Shown: one piece after another, positions 12,611-24,576 of the stretch
Layout: each line of letters starts with the position of its first letter
How positions within the stretch are numbered: the first letter of the stretch is position 1
NCBI RefSeq assembly: GCF_001659605.2
Contig: NC_035174.2
Span: 22,704,027-22,768,026 of the forward strand
Reading direction: 5' to 3'
Source: Manihot esculenta
Taxonomy: Eukaryota; Streptophyta; Magnoliopsida; Malpighiales; Euphorbiaceae
DNA length: 64,000 nucleotides
The notes under the pieces: model-generated
Database searches by the model: none
What the model was told of the DNA's origin: nothing
Seen by the model: the letters and a program-made list of their open reading frames with translations, nothing else
Position numbers and translations under genes: made by a program

Positions 12611-12713
12611 GTCTGTCAAATAAAATGTGAATAAATATGTCATAATTGATGATAATTTTCATTAATAACATAAGTACGAGTAACATGCAATTTTATCAGA
12701 GAAGTCACATGCA

Positions 12714-12812
12714 ATGAATAATCCAAATTATAAGCTCACAGAAGCTGAGATAAGAAATATAATGAATAATCCAAATTATGCATCTGATGAAGAGATTTCT
12801 GATGAAGAGTAA
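12714..12812 (+). CDS. Small acidic reading frame in the left MULE arm (32 aa)
   Basis: The frame encodes two MNNPNY motifs 16 residues apart and an acidic end, ASDEEISDEE. It lies on the strand opposite the PMD gene, just upstream of it. The same frame exists in the right arm (13930-14028) with one Ile-to-Met change. It may be the end of an otherwise lost gene or chance; no family was recognised. Confidence 0.35.
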   Translation: MNNPNYKLTEAEIRNIMNNPNYASDEEISDEE

Positions 12813-13375
12813 CTGTTATCTACTGTCACATTTTAATACTTGTGGTGGCAACTAATTGTATTGTTATGTTATTTACAATTAGATGTGTTATAATTTTAAT
12901 ATGCGGACTGTATGTGCTATGTATTACTATGTTATGTACAGTAAATGTATTATGATCAATAATTTTTTCTTACTTAACAAAAGAAAGGTACTAAATATCT
13001 TTTTCCACTTTAACATTTTACAAACCATTCTACTATTTTTTTCAATTGTTACAATTATCATCCGATAGACATGTTAAAATTGAATTGCAATCTCTTGCAG
13101 CGTTTACTGTTTGAAATCTGCTTGGTTTTATTGTAGATATATTAATAGCCTTGCACCTCTGAAAGCCGAGAATCCAATGCAGAAATCTCTCTAACTTTAT
13201 TTTATTTTTTTTCTCATCAACTCCTCTCTTTATTTAAGGCTGATGAGATGAGGAAGCATATAATTAACAATATTAGGCTCTCATTGTTTTCTCAGACAGT
13301 ATTTTAAGAGTTTTGAAGCTGGAGCATCTTCATTCTTGTAGAGAATTGTTCCGAGAGATTCAAACTTAAACAAAT

Positions 13376-13690
13376 CTATCTGCGGAATGTCCACTTCCGA
13401 ATCAAATGGTAAGCACTAAACAACTGGAATGGAGTACCAGGAGCTAAATTACCGATCCCTACGAAAACGCCGACTTGTGCGCTACTGGGGTCTCCTATCT
13501 TACAAAAGGTTGCGAAATGCTCATAGTTGTTTACAACTAAATCATATTGGCCGAACCCCTTTTCCAATAGCTTATAGGCCATCTCCACAACTTCATCACA
13601 TGGTTTCATTTTTCCATTATAATGCCTCACTTCCAATTTGTCTCCTGATAGGAAACAATCAAGGCAAGTTTTCACCACTCCACGATTCAC
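13376..13690 (-). pseudogene. Captured LRAT/NC-domain gene fragment in the MULE spacer
   Basis: The minus-strand frame (105 codons) reads CLDCFLSGDKLEVRHY, then AYKLLEKGFGQYDLV, then NNYEHFATFCKIGDPSSAQ, the C-terminal half of a plant LRAT-like (NC domain, NlpC/P60-related) protein. In that family the motif is NCEHF with Cys as nucleophile. Here the codon is TAT, so Tyr replaces Cys. The N-terminal half with the catalytic His is absent. The fragment lies only in the unique spacer between the inverted arms, which fits gene-fragment capture by a MULE. Family assignment is from motif memory. Confidence 0.65.
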
Positions 13691-13929
13691 ATTTTCTTTT
13701 GTAAAATAGTAGAATGGTTTGTAAAATATTAAAGTGGAAAAAGATATTTAGTACCTTTCTTTTGTTAAGTAAGAAAAAATTATTGATCATAATACATTTA
13801 CTGTACATAACATAGTAATACATAGCACATACAGTCCGCATATTAAAATTATAACACATCTAATTGTAAATAACATAACAATACAATTAGTTGCCACCAC
13901 AAGTATTAAAATGTGACAGTAGATAACAA

Positions 13930-14028
13930 TTACTCTTCATCAGACATCTCTTCATCAGATGCATAATTTGGATTATTCATTATATTTCTTATCTCAGCTT
14001 CTGTGAGCTTATAATTTGGATTATTCAT
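13930..14028 (-). CDS. Small acidic reading frame in the right MULE arm (32 aa)
   Basis: This is the mirror copy of 12714-12812, ending ASDEEMSDEE. The same length, start and stop are kept in both arms. Confidence 0.35.
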   Translation of the reverse strand: MNNPNYKLTEAEIRNIMNNPNYASDEEMSDEE

Positions 14029-14131
14029 TGCATGTGACTTCTCTGATAAAATTGCATGTTACTCGTACTTATGTTATTAATGAAAATTATCATCAATTAT
14101 GACATATTTATTCACATTTTATTTGACAGAC

Positions 14132-16544
14132 ATGACGGGCAGACAAAATTATCGTGATTACACGAGTCCGGGCCCTCTTGACCAGTCTTTATTGACACAA
14201 CAGCAGTCTCATAGATCACAGTCGGTTTGGAATGAGGAGATTGAAAATGAGCCACTACTTTGTAGACGATCAGCGAGTGTTTTGAAGCAGGATTTTCACC
14301 CCCGTATTGAAGCCTATCTCAAAATTTCTAGATTCTATGGTGCTGTCAGATTAGGCTACTTTTCACTGGATCATCATTTAATTACATCACTGGTTGAGAG
14401 ATGGCGTCCTGAAACACACACATTTATGATGCCAGTGGGAGAGTGTACAATTACTCTCCAGGACATCGGTGTTATTTCCGGCCTACCTATTGATGGAGAT
14501 GTTGTTGTAGGTAATTCTATTATCAATTGGATGATGTACTGTCAAGATACTTTAGGACTCGTACCTCCCGCTAATATTATGCGGGGTAGCTCGTTGCCAT
14601 TAAGTTGGTTAGTCGAAAATTTTAATGAGCTACCAGATGATGCTGATGAAGAAGTGGTCTAGAGATATGCCCGTGCTTACATTCTGCGGATCATTGGTGG
14701 TTCCTTATTTACTGATAGGAATCCTAGTAGGGTGAACCTAATGTTTCTGCCTCTAATTGCTAATTTACATAGAGCAAGCATGTATAGTTGGGGTTCAGCT
14801 TGTCTTGCCTGGTTATATCGAGAACTTTGTCGGGCCACTGATCCGAGCGTGTCTCAATTAGGTGGAGCTCTACACATCCTGCAGATATGGGCATGGGAAC
14901 GATTTATTTCAATATCACCATCTATAAATATACGAGACCCACATAATGATGCTCCACTGGGAAGTCGGTTAGTATGTTATGCTTATTATGACATTATTAT
15001 GATTTGCATGTTACGCATTTATATTAAATTCTTGTATTTTTTAATAATATTTTTAGGTGGAGTAATGTACGACGTATCACTCAAGTCGTAACACATGTCT
15101 TGATAGAAATACGCTATAAATTTGACAGAATGGGTGACCCAGAGGTATAATACGAATTATGGAATGTACTTCGATTACTATGATATTTCTAACAAATTTC
15201 TAATAAATATATATATTTTTTTCATTTCAGATGGTATGGGAGCCATATTCCGATGAACTCCTTGCATCATTGCCATTATATTGCACGCAAGGACGTGACA
15301 TTTGGAGAGCAGTGGTTCCCTTGATATGCTTCCACGTGGTAGAACGGCATCAACTTGATAGAGTGTTGCGCCAATTCGAGATGCAACAACCAATACCACA
15401 TTCACCACGCCAGCCAGCTGATCTTCATAACACATCTCTATTATCATCCGACAGTAATTGGATTACAATTCATGCACATTGGATTGCCATTTGGGAAGAT
15501 AGATGGCAAAGGTTGGTTGAAGCAGCACCATTACATGGGCCACTACATTATCATTCCGAGTACCTCGAATGGTATAGACGAGTTTCTCGTCGATGGATAT
15601 CGCATCGTGGTGCAGCTATTGGCACTGTGGTAATATTTAATTATTCATTATATTTACATATGTTTATTTTTTTTAAACATATCAATGTTTAATTTTTGTT
15701 TTGCCAACAGGAGGATGGTATCGAGAATATACATTTAATTAATCGACAGTTTCCTAATCCGGGCACAGATCTTATTGAAAGACAAACAACAGCAATGTTC
15801 TATGCCATGGAAGAAGAGAAACGAATAACAGAGATACCTCCACCACAGCCAGCACCTCGAGCGCAACCTATGCCAGATGACCCTGAAGAGCCTGTTGACC
15901 CGCCGAGGAGGCCTAGGCGTAGACGTAGCTCTCGCCAACAAGCTGATCCCGATGTACATACTACTGTCCTGGCAAATGTCATCATTCCGGTACCCGTTTC
16001 ATTCCACACTCATCGATCATTTGGTGAGATTGGACAGTCTTCAGCAGGACCTAGTGTTCCACAAGAAGGTGGATCACAATATACTACGTGGACACATGGT
16101 AGTTATATGCCACCACCTCATATAACCCCAACACAGTGGTCCTTCCAGCAGGTTGGTATTCAAGATAATCCATTTCAGATGCAGACCCCGATAGGTAGTA
16201 CCTTTGATGCTTTTGCACGACATAGTAGCTCCATTAATGCATTTTCGGCTAGACATTCTGTGGATATTCCTTCATCTAGCCTAGGCACACAACCATTCTC
16301 TGGCAATTTTGTATAGTACACATCGGGCCAGCAGTACTCCACTTTTGCATCTGATGATATCTATTTACCATCGCATTATACTGCAACACGAGATCTGAGC
16401 TTGGTAGCTCCTGATCTTAATATTAATCCTGCTGCTACTGAAGGTGAGGGTACAAGTGGTGACCGTCGGCCATATAGAACTCGACGTCCACATGAACGAA
16501 GGGGACGTCCATGTGGCACGGGAGGACATTTGGGACATAATTAG
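14132..16544 (+). pseudogene. PMD gene, right arm
   Basis: Four exons (14132-14967, 15057-15144, 15231-15629, 15711-16544) correspond exactly to the left-arm gene; without stops it would be about 719 codons. Two in-frame TAG codons are present: in exon 1 near 14660 (DEEVV-stop-RYARAY) and in exon 4 near 16315 (SGNFV-stop-YTSG). The left arm has CAG at both. Exon 1 also has three extra bases adding one Asp. Exon 3 is open here and closed in the left arm. The C-terminus keeps the frame ending RGRPCGTGGHLGHN. Each arm is therefore broken at different places. Confidence 0.85.
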
Positions 16545-16917
16545 CATTATTTTTTTATATTTTATCATTTGTAATTATATTGTTTTATTTTTATTACATT
16601 CTATAATTTTAATTATTTATATGTTTTTTTTTTTAATTTTTATGATTCTTAAATATTTTTTTTTATTTATAAATATAATTCTAATAAAAATAATAAATTC
16701 TATGAATAAATATAAAATATATGATATTATATTTAAATAAATATAATTATAATGTTATAAATACATAATTTTAATTATTAAAATAAATTTTTATATGATC
16801 ATTATTATATTAAATTTTAATTATATTAAATAATTAATAATAATATAATTTTTATAATTATTTATAAATTTCATATATAAATAAATAATTACAATTAATA
16901 TAATATATTTAATATAA

Positions 16918-17266
16918 ACTCTATTATCGCACTTTAAAAGTGCGGTAATATTAAAGTGCGATAATACGTAAATTAAATTATTAATTTAATTATTAAAAAT
17001 TATAGAAATTTTCAATTATTGCAAAATTTAACATTCTACCGCACTTTTGAAGTGCGGTAGAATTTTTAATATATTTTTTTTAATAATTAAAAATTCTACC
17101 GCACTTTTGAAGTGCGGTAGAATTTTTTTTATTTAAAAAAAATTATAATTCTGGTTCAATGGCTCTCTACCGCATTTTATAAGTGCGGTAAAGCTTACCG
17201 CACTTATAAAATGCGGTAGAAGACCGATTCACCCTGGTCCGGGAAATATTTTCTCGCGGACCAGGG
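16918..17266. repeat. Right subterminal hairpin array of the MULE
   Basis: The array mirrors 9437-9800, with palindromes TACCGCAC...GTGCGGTA at about 16927-16968, 17037-17059, 17096-17121 and 17168-17220. The terminal stem CCCTGGTCC...GGACCAGGG spans 17232-17266. The left stem has a one-base mismatch (GGATCAGGG) that is paired here. Confidence 0.85.
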
Positions 17267-17310
17267 TTTAAGAAATATTTTTTTTTTTAACTTTATTTTA
17301 CAAAAAGCCC

Positions 17311-17319
17311 AACTTCCTC
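17311..17319. repeat. Right target-site duplication of the MULE
   Basis: AACTTCCTC follows the terminal CCC and matches 9384-9392 at eight of nine positions. Confidence 0.75.
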
Positions 17320-20075
17320 ACTGTCCTTTTCACATGAATGCAAAATACCTGGGAGACCAACACATGTATTATCCCAATAGCTGAAGGTAGAAGAAGAAGA
17401 GGAGAGAGAGAAACTCAAGATAGATCCACAGTCAATAAAGGGTTACTTGACAGCTAATTCTAAGCAATGCTGCCAACAATATCAAGGTGATTCTACTAAG
17501 ACTTGGGAACAGTCATTCAAGATTTTTACATCTTGGTATGGCTTGTCTGCCTTGTCTGTCTTCACCTTCTCAATTGCCTGCTAACAATGTAAGTCAAATG
17601 TAGAATAATACATTCAACGAATTACAGGAAAATAACAGGCGATGTCAGGATGTGTATTTAATCCGTTTATCAAGGTGCTGTGAAACATAGCATGCCTGAA
17701 AGCTGATTTAAAAGGTTAATTGAAGATTATACATAGACAATAGGAGGATAAGGGGATTCAACATTACCTGGACAACATCCATTCCCTTAACAACTCTACC
17801 AAAAACAGTGTGCTTATTGTCCAGCCATGGTGTGGCTACTGTAGTGATAAAGAACTGAGAGCCATTGGTGTTCGGGCCAGCATTGGCCATTGACACAGTG
17901 AAAGGCCTGCCATGTGGTAAACTGTGGAGATGAACATCCAGTTAGTCGTTCATACACATGGAAGGCATTTATAAAAATCACAGTATTGGAAATAGCACAC
18001 CACTGAAGTTTAAAAAACAACATGGTAACTTGCGAGTTACATTCTAAATTTGTGTACAAATAACTACCAATTAAAATACGCTGCAAAGTCTTTTCATTTG
18101 TTTGAGAATAAGCAAACAAAGAAATTATGGAAAAAATATATATATATACACACCATTATACAACAATATGCCACAAATTTTGATGTCACCACTGGAGGCA
18201 ATCGGCCATAGGTAGGGAAGGAATAAAAATAAATCTTATTGATGTGAGAGGATATGCAATATCTTCATATGAATAACCATCTTTTCTTTCACCAAGTAAT
18301 GGAAGACACCCTAAAATGAAAATTTTAAGCAACCACAAACCATGATGTAATTTATATGCTCATTAACTTAAAAAGAACGAGGAAAGTATCTCTCTTTTGT
18401 TGTATCCAAACCAAAACTTAACTAGAACAAATAAATAAGACATAAAAACCTCTAGAAAAATGTTGGTATAAGCACTGAATAGAAGGCTAGAAGGTGGATA
18501 ATAATAATAACAATAATAGAACTAAAAAATTACCTTTTATGAAACTCATCCTCAAATTCCCTTCCCCAAATAGACTGCCCACCAGTGCCATCCCCCAAAG
18601 GATCTCCAGTCTGTATCATGAAACCCTTGATGACACGATGAAAGATAAGATTATCATAATAGCCATTTCAGCAGTGTGTTGTAAAATTTTCCACTGTTTT
18701 TGCACATTCTTCTGGGTATAGTCTCATGTGAATATCACCCATTGTGGTATGTAGAATCTGGAAAGAAATACAGATTAGAACAGATGGGAGAACATAAAAG
18801 ACACTGCAAACTAGAAGCACATACATAAAGAATACAAACTAAAAAAATTCTCAAAATTAAGTAGAGAAATTATATGAGATGAACGAATATGATGCACTAC
18901 ATACCAAACAACATCATCATCACTGATTGTGCAAACACTAAGTCAACTAATCAGGATGTAAAATAGACCTAAATCATAAATCAAAAGAAACAGTAACTAG
19001 AAACCCAAAAAGCGGTAATGATGATAGTAACACTATTTGGTAAAGAAAACGGTTTAGTTAGGGCCCTTTGAGAAGCTGAAACAAAAATACATTCCGTTCT
19101 TAAAATAAGCAAGTTACTTTTCAGAGAATTATTGTCTACAGTCACTTCCAATCCGGAAAGATTGGACACGTGTGTGTGCCGGGAAGGCATTTCTCTTTCA
19201 GCTATTGAATTGCATAGCTTCCAAAATGTATCATCATTCAGTTTGTTCAACGAGAAAAGAGAATCAAAGGAAATGAAGAATAACATAATTTCTGACTGGA
19301 CAATAAAATTTGACCTTAAGCATGGGAATTTCAAGTACAGTATTTTTCCAGGACTCGAACAGAAATGTAAAAGCTCTACTAATAATTTTATTTAGATGTT
19401 TTATCAGCACACAATGAATAAACTTGCAGATAGGATCTGCAGTACTGTGTGTTCAGTATCCTGTGATTTTAATAAACTAGAACAAGCTCTACAGTTTCTC
19501 CAACTATCTTCTGAATTTCTTTTTTTTTTTAAAAAAACTATCGTCTCTCTCCAGTTATCTTTTGACTTTGGAAGCAAATCAAGCCAAAATAGTCAAACAA
19601 ATTCCAGTGTTAGATATAAAACACAAAAGCAAAGTCAAGCCAAAGTAGTCAAAACAAATTCCAGTGTTAGACATAAAACGCAAAAGCAAAGTCATGAGGA
19701 TGCATGTGAAACCACACATGCACACATAACGAATGAATCAATAAACTAAGAAACAGTTATTACATTTTCTGGACTGCATATGGGACAATTAGAAAGAGAA
19801 CTCACCACATTGTTAGGAAGAGATGTGGCGACAGCCTTTCCTATATCTGATACAGCCACCAAAAGCTCATCTGGTGGAGGTTTTTCATTGAACACATCTC
19901 TTCCCTTAGTTGCATCCTCAAGTTCCTGTGGTTATCTCCGGCTAAATTAACCATAAAAACAACACCAAAAATAATGTCACATTGCATGATACAACATAAT
20001 CCAGAAACAGAGGCTAAGAGGCCACTCTAAATGCATTAGAAAAACAAAATGCCATATATAAATAAACAAATTATG

Positions 20076-20104
20076 AGATATATATATATATATATATATA
20101 TATA
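20076..20104. repeat. (TA)n microsatellite
   Basis: A run of TA dinucleotides lies within an intron of the CYP71 pseudogene. Confidence 0.9.
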
Positions 20105-22073
20105 ATTGAATCTAATGTTTGACACTCCCCACAAGTCAAATCAGTATATTTGTGATTCCTACAACTGATCCATATTTATTCCCGCTTATAAAAGTCTAAC
20201 TGCTTTCCGCACTACAATGACATTTTCCAAGGATCGGCCTTATACAAAACTGAACCAATTAGTGCCACCCATAACAGGCATCACCAGCAAAAGTTGTTGT
20301 AAAAAAAACAATTTCTGGATGAAGTTTTTCATAATCAGTGATGTTCTGAAGTTGCACATATACTATACCTGAATACATAAATCCTATGTTTCTTGAAAGC
20401 ACAACACAAGAGAGTGGGATCTGCTAAAGGATCTTTACTCTCATTGACATTTGCTGCAGCTGCAGGAATTTTTCTAACTTTCTTACAGCTTCGATCACCT
20501 TGACACAAGGTAATCTGCAAGCATCTGTCATTGTTCTCCTCCTTTTTCCACGAATTCGGGCAACCTTATCGGTATGTAAATTTACTATCTACAAGACGGT
20601 GTTGGGCTGAGGTGCAGTTTCTGTTTTTTCAATTTCTTTCTCAACAGCCATCCTTCGCCCAAAATCAATAGCTTCCAACCGGTATAAGGGAGCATCACTT
20701 CTCTGAAGATCTTGAGCCACCTACACACAGAAGACACTTTATTTTTGTGAGAGACACATAACTATATAAGCAAATAACTACTAGGAAGTCTAATCAAAAG
20801 TCACATTACCTCAAGAGATTCATCATAAACCCGTAGTAGTTTACCCGTTCTAAACCAAAATACACATATTCTGCGATCAGGTGATGTAATAGAGAACTGC
20901 TTACCATCTGGACTCACCTGAACATCATAACTTTTAGAGGATTTTTTTTCCTTTCATCTTTCAAATCAAGCTTTTACAGTGACCCATTAAAAGATTAAGA
21001 ATTCAGAAAAACTGAAAAAATTGGATTGATAATGGTTAATCTATGTCAAACACAGTTCACACATGCATAGATAAAATATGTTACCTCCATGGTGGAAACA
21101 CTTGTCTTGCATTTCACAATTTCAAACAGATTGGTATCACTTTTCAGTCTAAAATTCACCCTGAATGTATCAGATAAATGAGTTAAGCATTTGCTGTGAT
21201 CAGAAGAAACTAGAAAACACGTGCACACACCCAAAAATAAAGTTCTCAACAAGGGAAAAAATCAACGGTACTCCAAGCAAGATGGTCCACATAAGACTCA
21301 CAAAATAAACTACAAAAGAGCATGAATGATAAATATATACTCGCTCTCTGGAAACTGAAGTGTTGCAGGACTCCAATATTTAATGATTCCCTTTTAATCA
21401 GTAGATATCACAGTGTCGAATACATGATTGTATTTCATAACTTTGACCAGCCCCAAGTGTATCTAGACAAATACAAGTTCAAAAAAAAAAAAAAAAAAAG
21501 AATAATCATTTTTACATTGCAAAAGAAAGAAAGTATGGAAAATCAGGCAACTATTGGAGTGATTTATACCTCTTTTGCGATGATAGGTTCATTTGAACCT
21601 GCTCTTGCATCATATATGCACACAAAGGAGGAATTTTGATCACTAAAGGCAAGCCTAGCTCTGACATCACCTTGCTTATATACCCACTCAATACTACCAG
21701 GGATGAATGATAGTTGAATCATGACCATCATGTCATAATTGACAACATCATATACCTTCACAGATTGATCACTGGAAATTGTGCAACAAAGTAGACCATC
21801 CACGCTAACCTGCATGGCTGAACAAAGTCACAGTTGATGACTGTACTAACAAGTAACAAAGGAGAATCAACAAAAGAAAGAGTCGATCAAATTCTACCAC
21901 CCACTATAGGAAAAAGCTAATTAGCATCCTACAAACCAAAAGGTAGGTCTACATCCAAACTATCAAAGATGAGTGTTGGAAAAGATGCTCTTTTTCCATG
22001 CAAGGTACAAACTAAGAAGGGTGAAATAGCATGATTTACAGCATACTGACAAAATATTAGTTATTCAAATATC

Positions 22074-22078
22074 AGCGA
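22074..22078. repeat. Left target-site duplication (AGCGA) of the chimeric Gypsy
   Basis: AGCGA immediately precedes the LTR start TGTAATACC. The same five bases follow the 3' LTR at 35184-35188, proving that the two outer ends belong to one insertion. Confidence 0.92.
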
Positions 22079-24307
22079 TGTAATACCCGGCTAGACTCCG
22101 GTACCGGAATTCCTACCGTCCGGTGGAATCTCGGATGTCGGAGACCTCTAGAATGGTAGAATCATGTTTTATAAAAATGTTTTTAATGTGTTTTATGTTT
22201 TAAGTATGAAATTAAATGAGTTTTTGCATGAAAAGTCTTAGGAGGAAAACCCAGGTTCGGCCGCCGAAAGCCAAGTTCGGCCGCCGAACATGCATGTGTT
22301 TTGGAGGCACGTTAGGCCCCCGAAAGTATGAGTTAGGGAAGTCCAGGTTCGGCCGCCGAAAGTCAAGTTCGGCCGCCGAACATTGCATGGATGCGGAGGC
22401 ACATTCGGCCCCCGAACGTGGCCTGGCCAGCCACCTATAAAAGGGGCACTTAGCCGAAATGGGTGAGCTTTCTCCCATTTTCGGCCACAGTGAGCTTCCG
22501 ACCTTCCCTTTGCAAATCTTGTGTTCTTCCTCCAAATCTCTTCCATTTTTCTTGAGTTTTAAACTCACATTGCAAGTTTTGAGCTTTTGAAACAAGTTTT
22601 GGAGCTTTGGGAACTCAGGAGCTCATTTTCGTGGATCTCCAAGTTTAGGTCGTCTTCCTCTCGATCTTCAAGAGGTAAGAGCCGATCTTAAGCTCCTTAT
22701 GTGTTTTAAATAAGTTTTATGCAAGATCTATGAGTAGAAATGCATGTTAGGGCATATGTTGAGTTTATGGGTTTATATTGATGTTTTAAACAATGTAGCT
22801 TGTTTATGTGTTGTTGGAAATGTTGTAGATGGGGTATATGATAGTTTGAGACCCCTAGGTGTAATGTATGATATGTATGCATGTTTTAGAACTAGTTTTT
22901 GCATGATTTGAGCTTGGGAGGCGAAATGTGCATAGAGGAGCTGAGTTTCTGCCCTTCGGGAGAAGCTCAGGTTCGGCCGCCGAAGTGACTTTCGGCCGCC
23001 GAACCCCCTTTGTGGAGGCAGCATTCGGCTGCCGAAGTTGCCCCCGAAAAGAGACTTTTGTCTCTGTCTGGGACTTTCGGCCGCCGAAGGTGCCGCCGAA
23101 AGTGCCTGACTTTCGGATCTGTCCAGGACTTTCGGCCGCCGAAGGTGCCGCCGAAAGTGCCCTGTTCAGCCATTTCATGCATATTTCTATGTGATGTTTT
23201 CCTGATGTTCTAGGGGGTTTTTGGGGATTTTATTAGAGTTATGTTTATGTATGATTGGTCCCTCATTGGAGTCCACCTGTGTAGGTTCGGACCCGAGGAA
23301 CCGAGGACCTCAGCAGTGAGATAGCTGCTTCAGAGTCTATAGAGCTTCAGCCAGAGGTGAGTGGAATAAACCTTAAGTTTTTAAATAAATGAAATATAAC
23401 TTTTTGAGCATGTTCATGCATCATATATGCCATGTGATATTATAGGGTGTTTGCATTAGTAATCACGAATATGTTGCATTGCATAATTTGATGTGGATGC
23501 GGATTGGCTATTGGATGATCCTCTAGTTCCTCCTACGGCATGATATGATGATGATACGGTACGGATTACCAGTGAGGCCCATTCTACGCCCCTGGCATAT
23601 TGGAATGTTATGTTATGTTATGTATGTAAGAGAAAGACCAGTGAGGCCCATTCTACGCCCCTGGCATGATTGGACTATGATGAGGACTATAGGTGACAAT
23701 ACCATCCTTATGTGATATGTTTGTGATGTGTTGCATTTCATAGAAGCATGAAATATTTATTATATGTTTTCTCTATTCTGCTCACTGGGCTTTATAGCTC
23801 ACCCCTCTCCCCTAACCCCAGATGTGCAGGTACAGGGTAGATCAGGAGGTTAGCCAGAGTATGGAAGCTATGTTTATGCAATAGTTAGATGGTGGACATG
23901 ACAATTGTATTTTGATGTAATGTAAAAGTGTTTTTAAGTTATGTTATGTAATTTGAATATTGAGGATAGAGTTGTGCTTGACCAATACAGATTGTTAATC
24001 CCACTTGTATGTACATGATCTTTATGATATGAGATATGAGGTTATGTTTCAACCAAGCTTATGTATGATGAGATACCCCATTGGAGCATTTGATGAGGGC
24101 TCCAGTGGAGGTTTATGTTATGTTTATGTTTATGTACAGGTTGAGCTTGGTTGTTATATGAGAATGTTTACAGGTTTATGAGTATTGTTGATCATGTATG
24201 GGATTAAACAGGATTACAGGTTATGTCAGGCTTGCTACGGTTCCCGGCGGCCTTATGCCGATCTGGATCCTAGCGCCGGTAGCGGTCCGGATTTTCGGGC
24301 TGTTACA
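22079..24307 (+). mobile_element. 5' LTR of the chimeric Gypsy (subtype A, 2229 bp)
   Basis: It begins TGTAATACCCGG and ends GGGCTGTTACA. It contains two dense clusters of TTCGGCCGCCGAA motifs (22255-22420 and 22973-23160) and a tandem unit CCAGTGAGGCCCATTCTACG repeated twice near 23569-23665. A TATAAAAGG motif at 22436-22444 is a probable promoter TATA box, placing U3 before it. Glycine/serine-rich open frames in the clusters are by-products of the repeats. Confidence 0.9.
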
Positions 24308-24310
24308 GAG

Positions 24311-24322
24311 TGGTATCAGAGC
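24311..24322 (+). other. Primer binding site for initiator Met-tRNA
   Basis: TGGTATCAGAGC lies three bases after the LTR. It is the sequence complementary to the 3' end of plant initiator tRNA-Met, used to prime minus-strand DNA synthesis. Confidence 0.9.
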
Positions 24323-24576
24323 CCTAGGTTCATATGGTCGGACCTAGAGTGTCGGGCTCATAGAGGTTATAGCAGGTCAAGCACAATAGGAAGGTCATGT
24401 CCACTAGGATAGGATGTGGAGTCCTGTCTTGCATGATAATGTGAAATGCCATGACTTTATGCATGTGCATTAATGATATGCTATGCTATGTGACGTTTGT
24501 GATGAGGGTTCATGTGTGCCCACATGAACCATATGATGCTGATGTTTGTGCTATGTGTGGTTTTTCAGAAAACAGG

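Larger units (their letters stand above)
9393..17310. mobile_element. Palindromic Mutator-like element (MULE) with twin PMD genes
   Basis: The element starts GGGCTTTTTGTAAAATAAAG and ends with the exact reverse complement. Inversion extends across whole arms: 9393-13039 and 13703-17310 are reverse complements at high identity, leaving a 663-bp spacer. The 9-bp target duplication and very long terminal inverted repeats identify a MULE. No MURA transposase was found, so it is non-autonomous. Each arm carries, from the tip inward, hairpin arrays, AT-rich DNA, a PMD gene transcribed toward the tip, and a small acidic reading frame facing the centre. PMD genes are known passengers of plant transposons. 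The spacer contains a piece of an LRAT-like host gene. Confidence 0.85.

Noticed and set aside
18494..19749. Plus-strand frames within the CYP71 pseudogene introns and exons
   Set aside because: They overlap minus-strand exons or AT-rich introns and show no conserved domain.
22212..23194. Overlapping open frames rich in FGG, SAAE, RRPN and PPKVP motifs in the LTRs (also 31049-32115, 33605-34045)
   Set aside because: They appear in several frames on both strands over the CGGCCGCCGAA clusters. Low-stop GC-rich repeats create them; no independent coding evidence exists.
24451..24576. Upstream extension of the Gypsy gag-pol frame
   Set aside because: The 42 codons before 24577 are Cys/Met-rich and unlike gag N-termini; the start [12 protein letters not shown] fits better.
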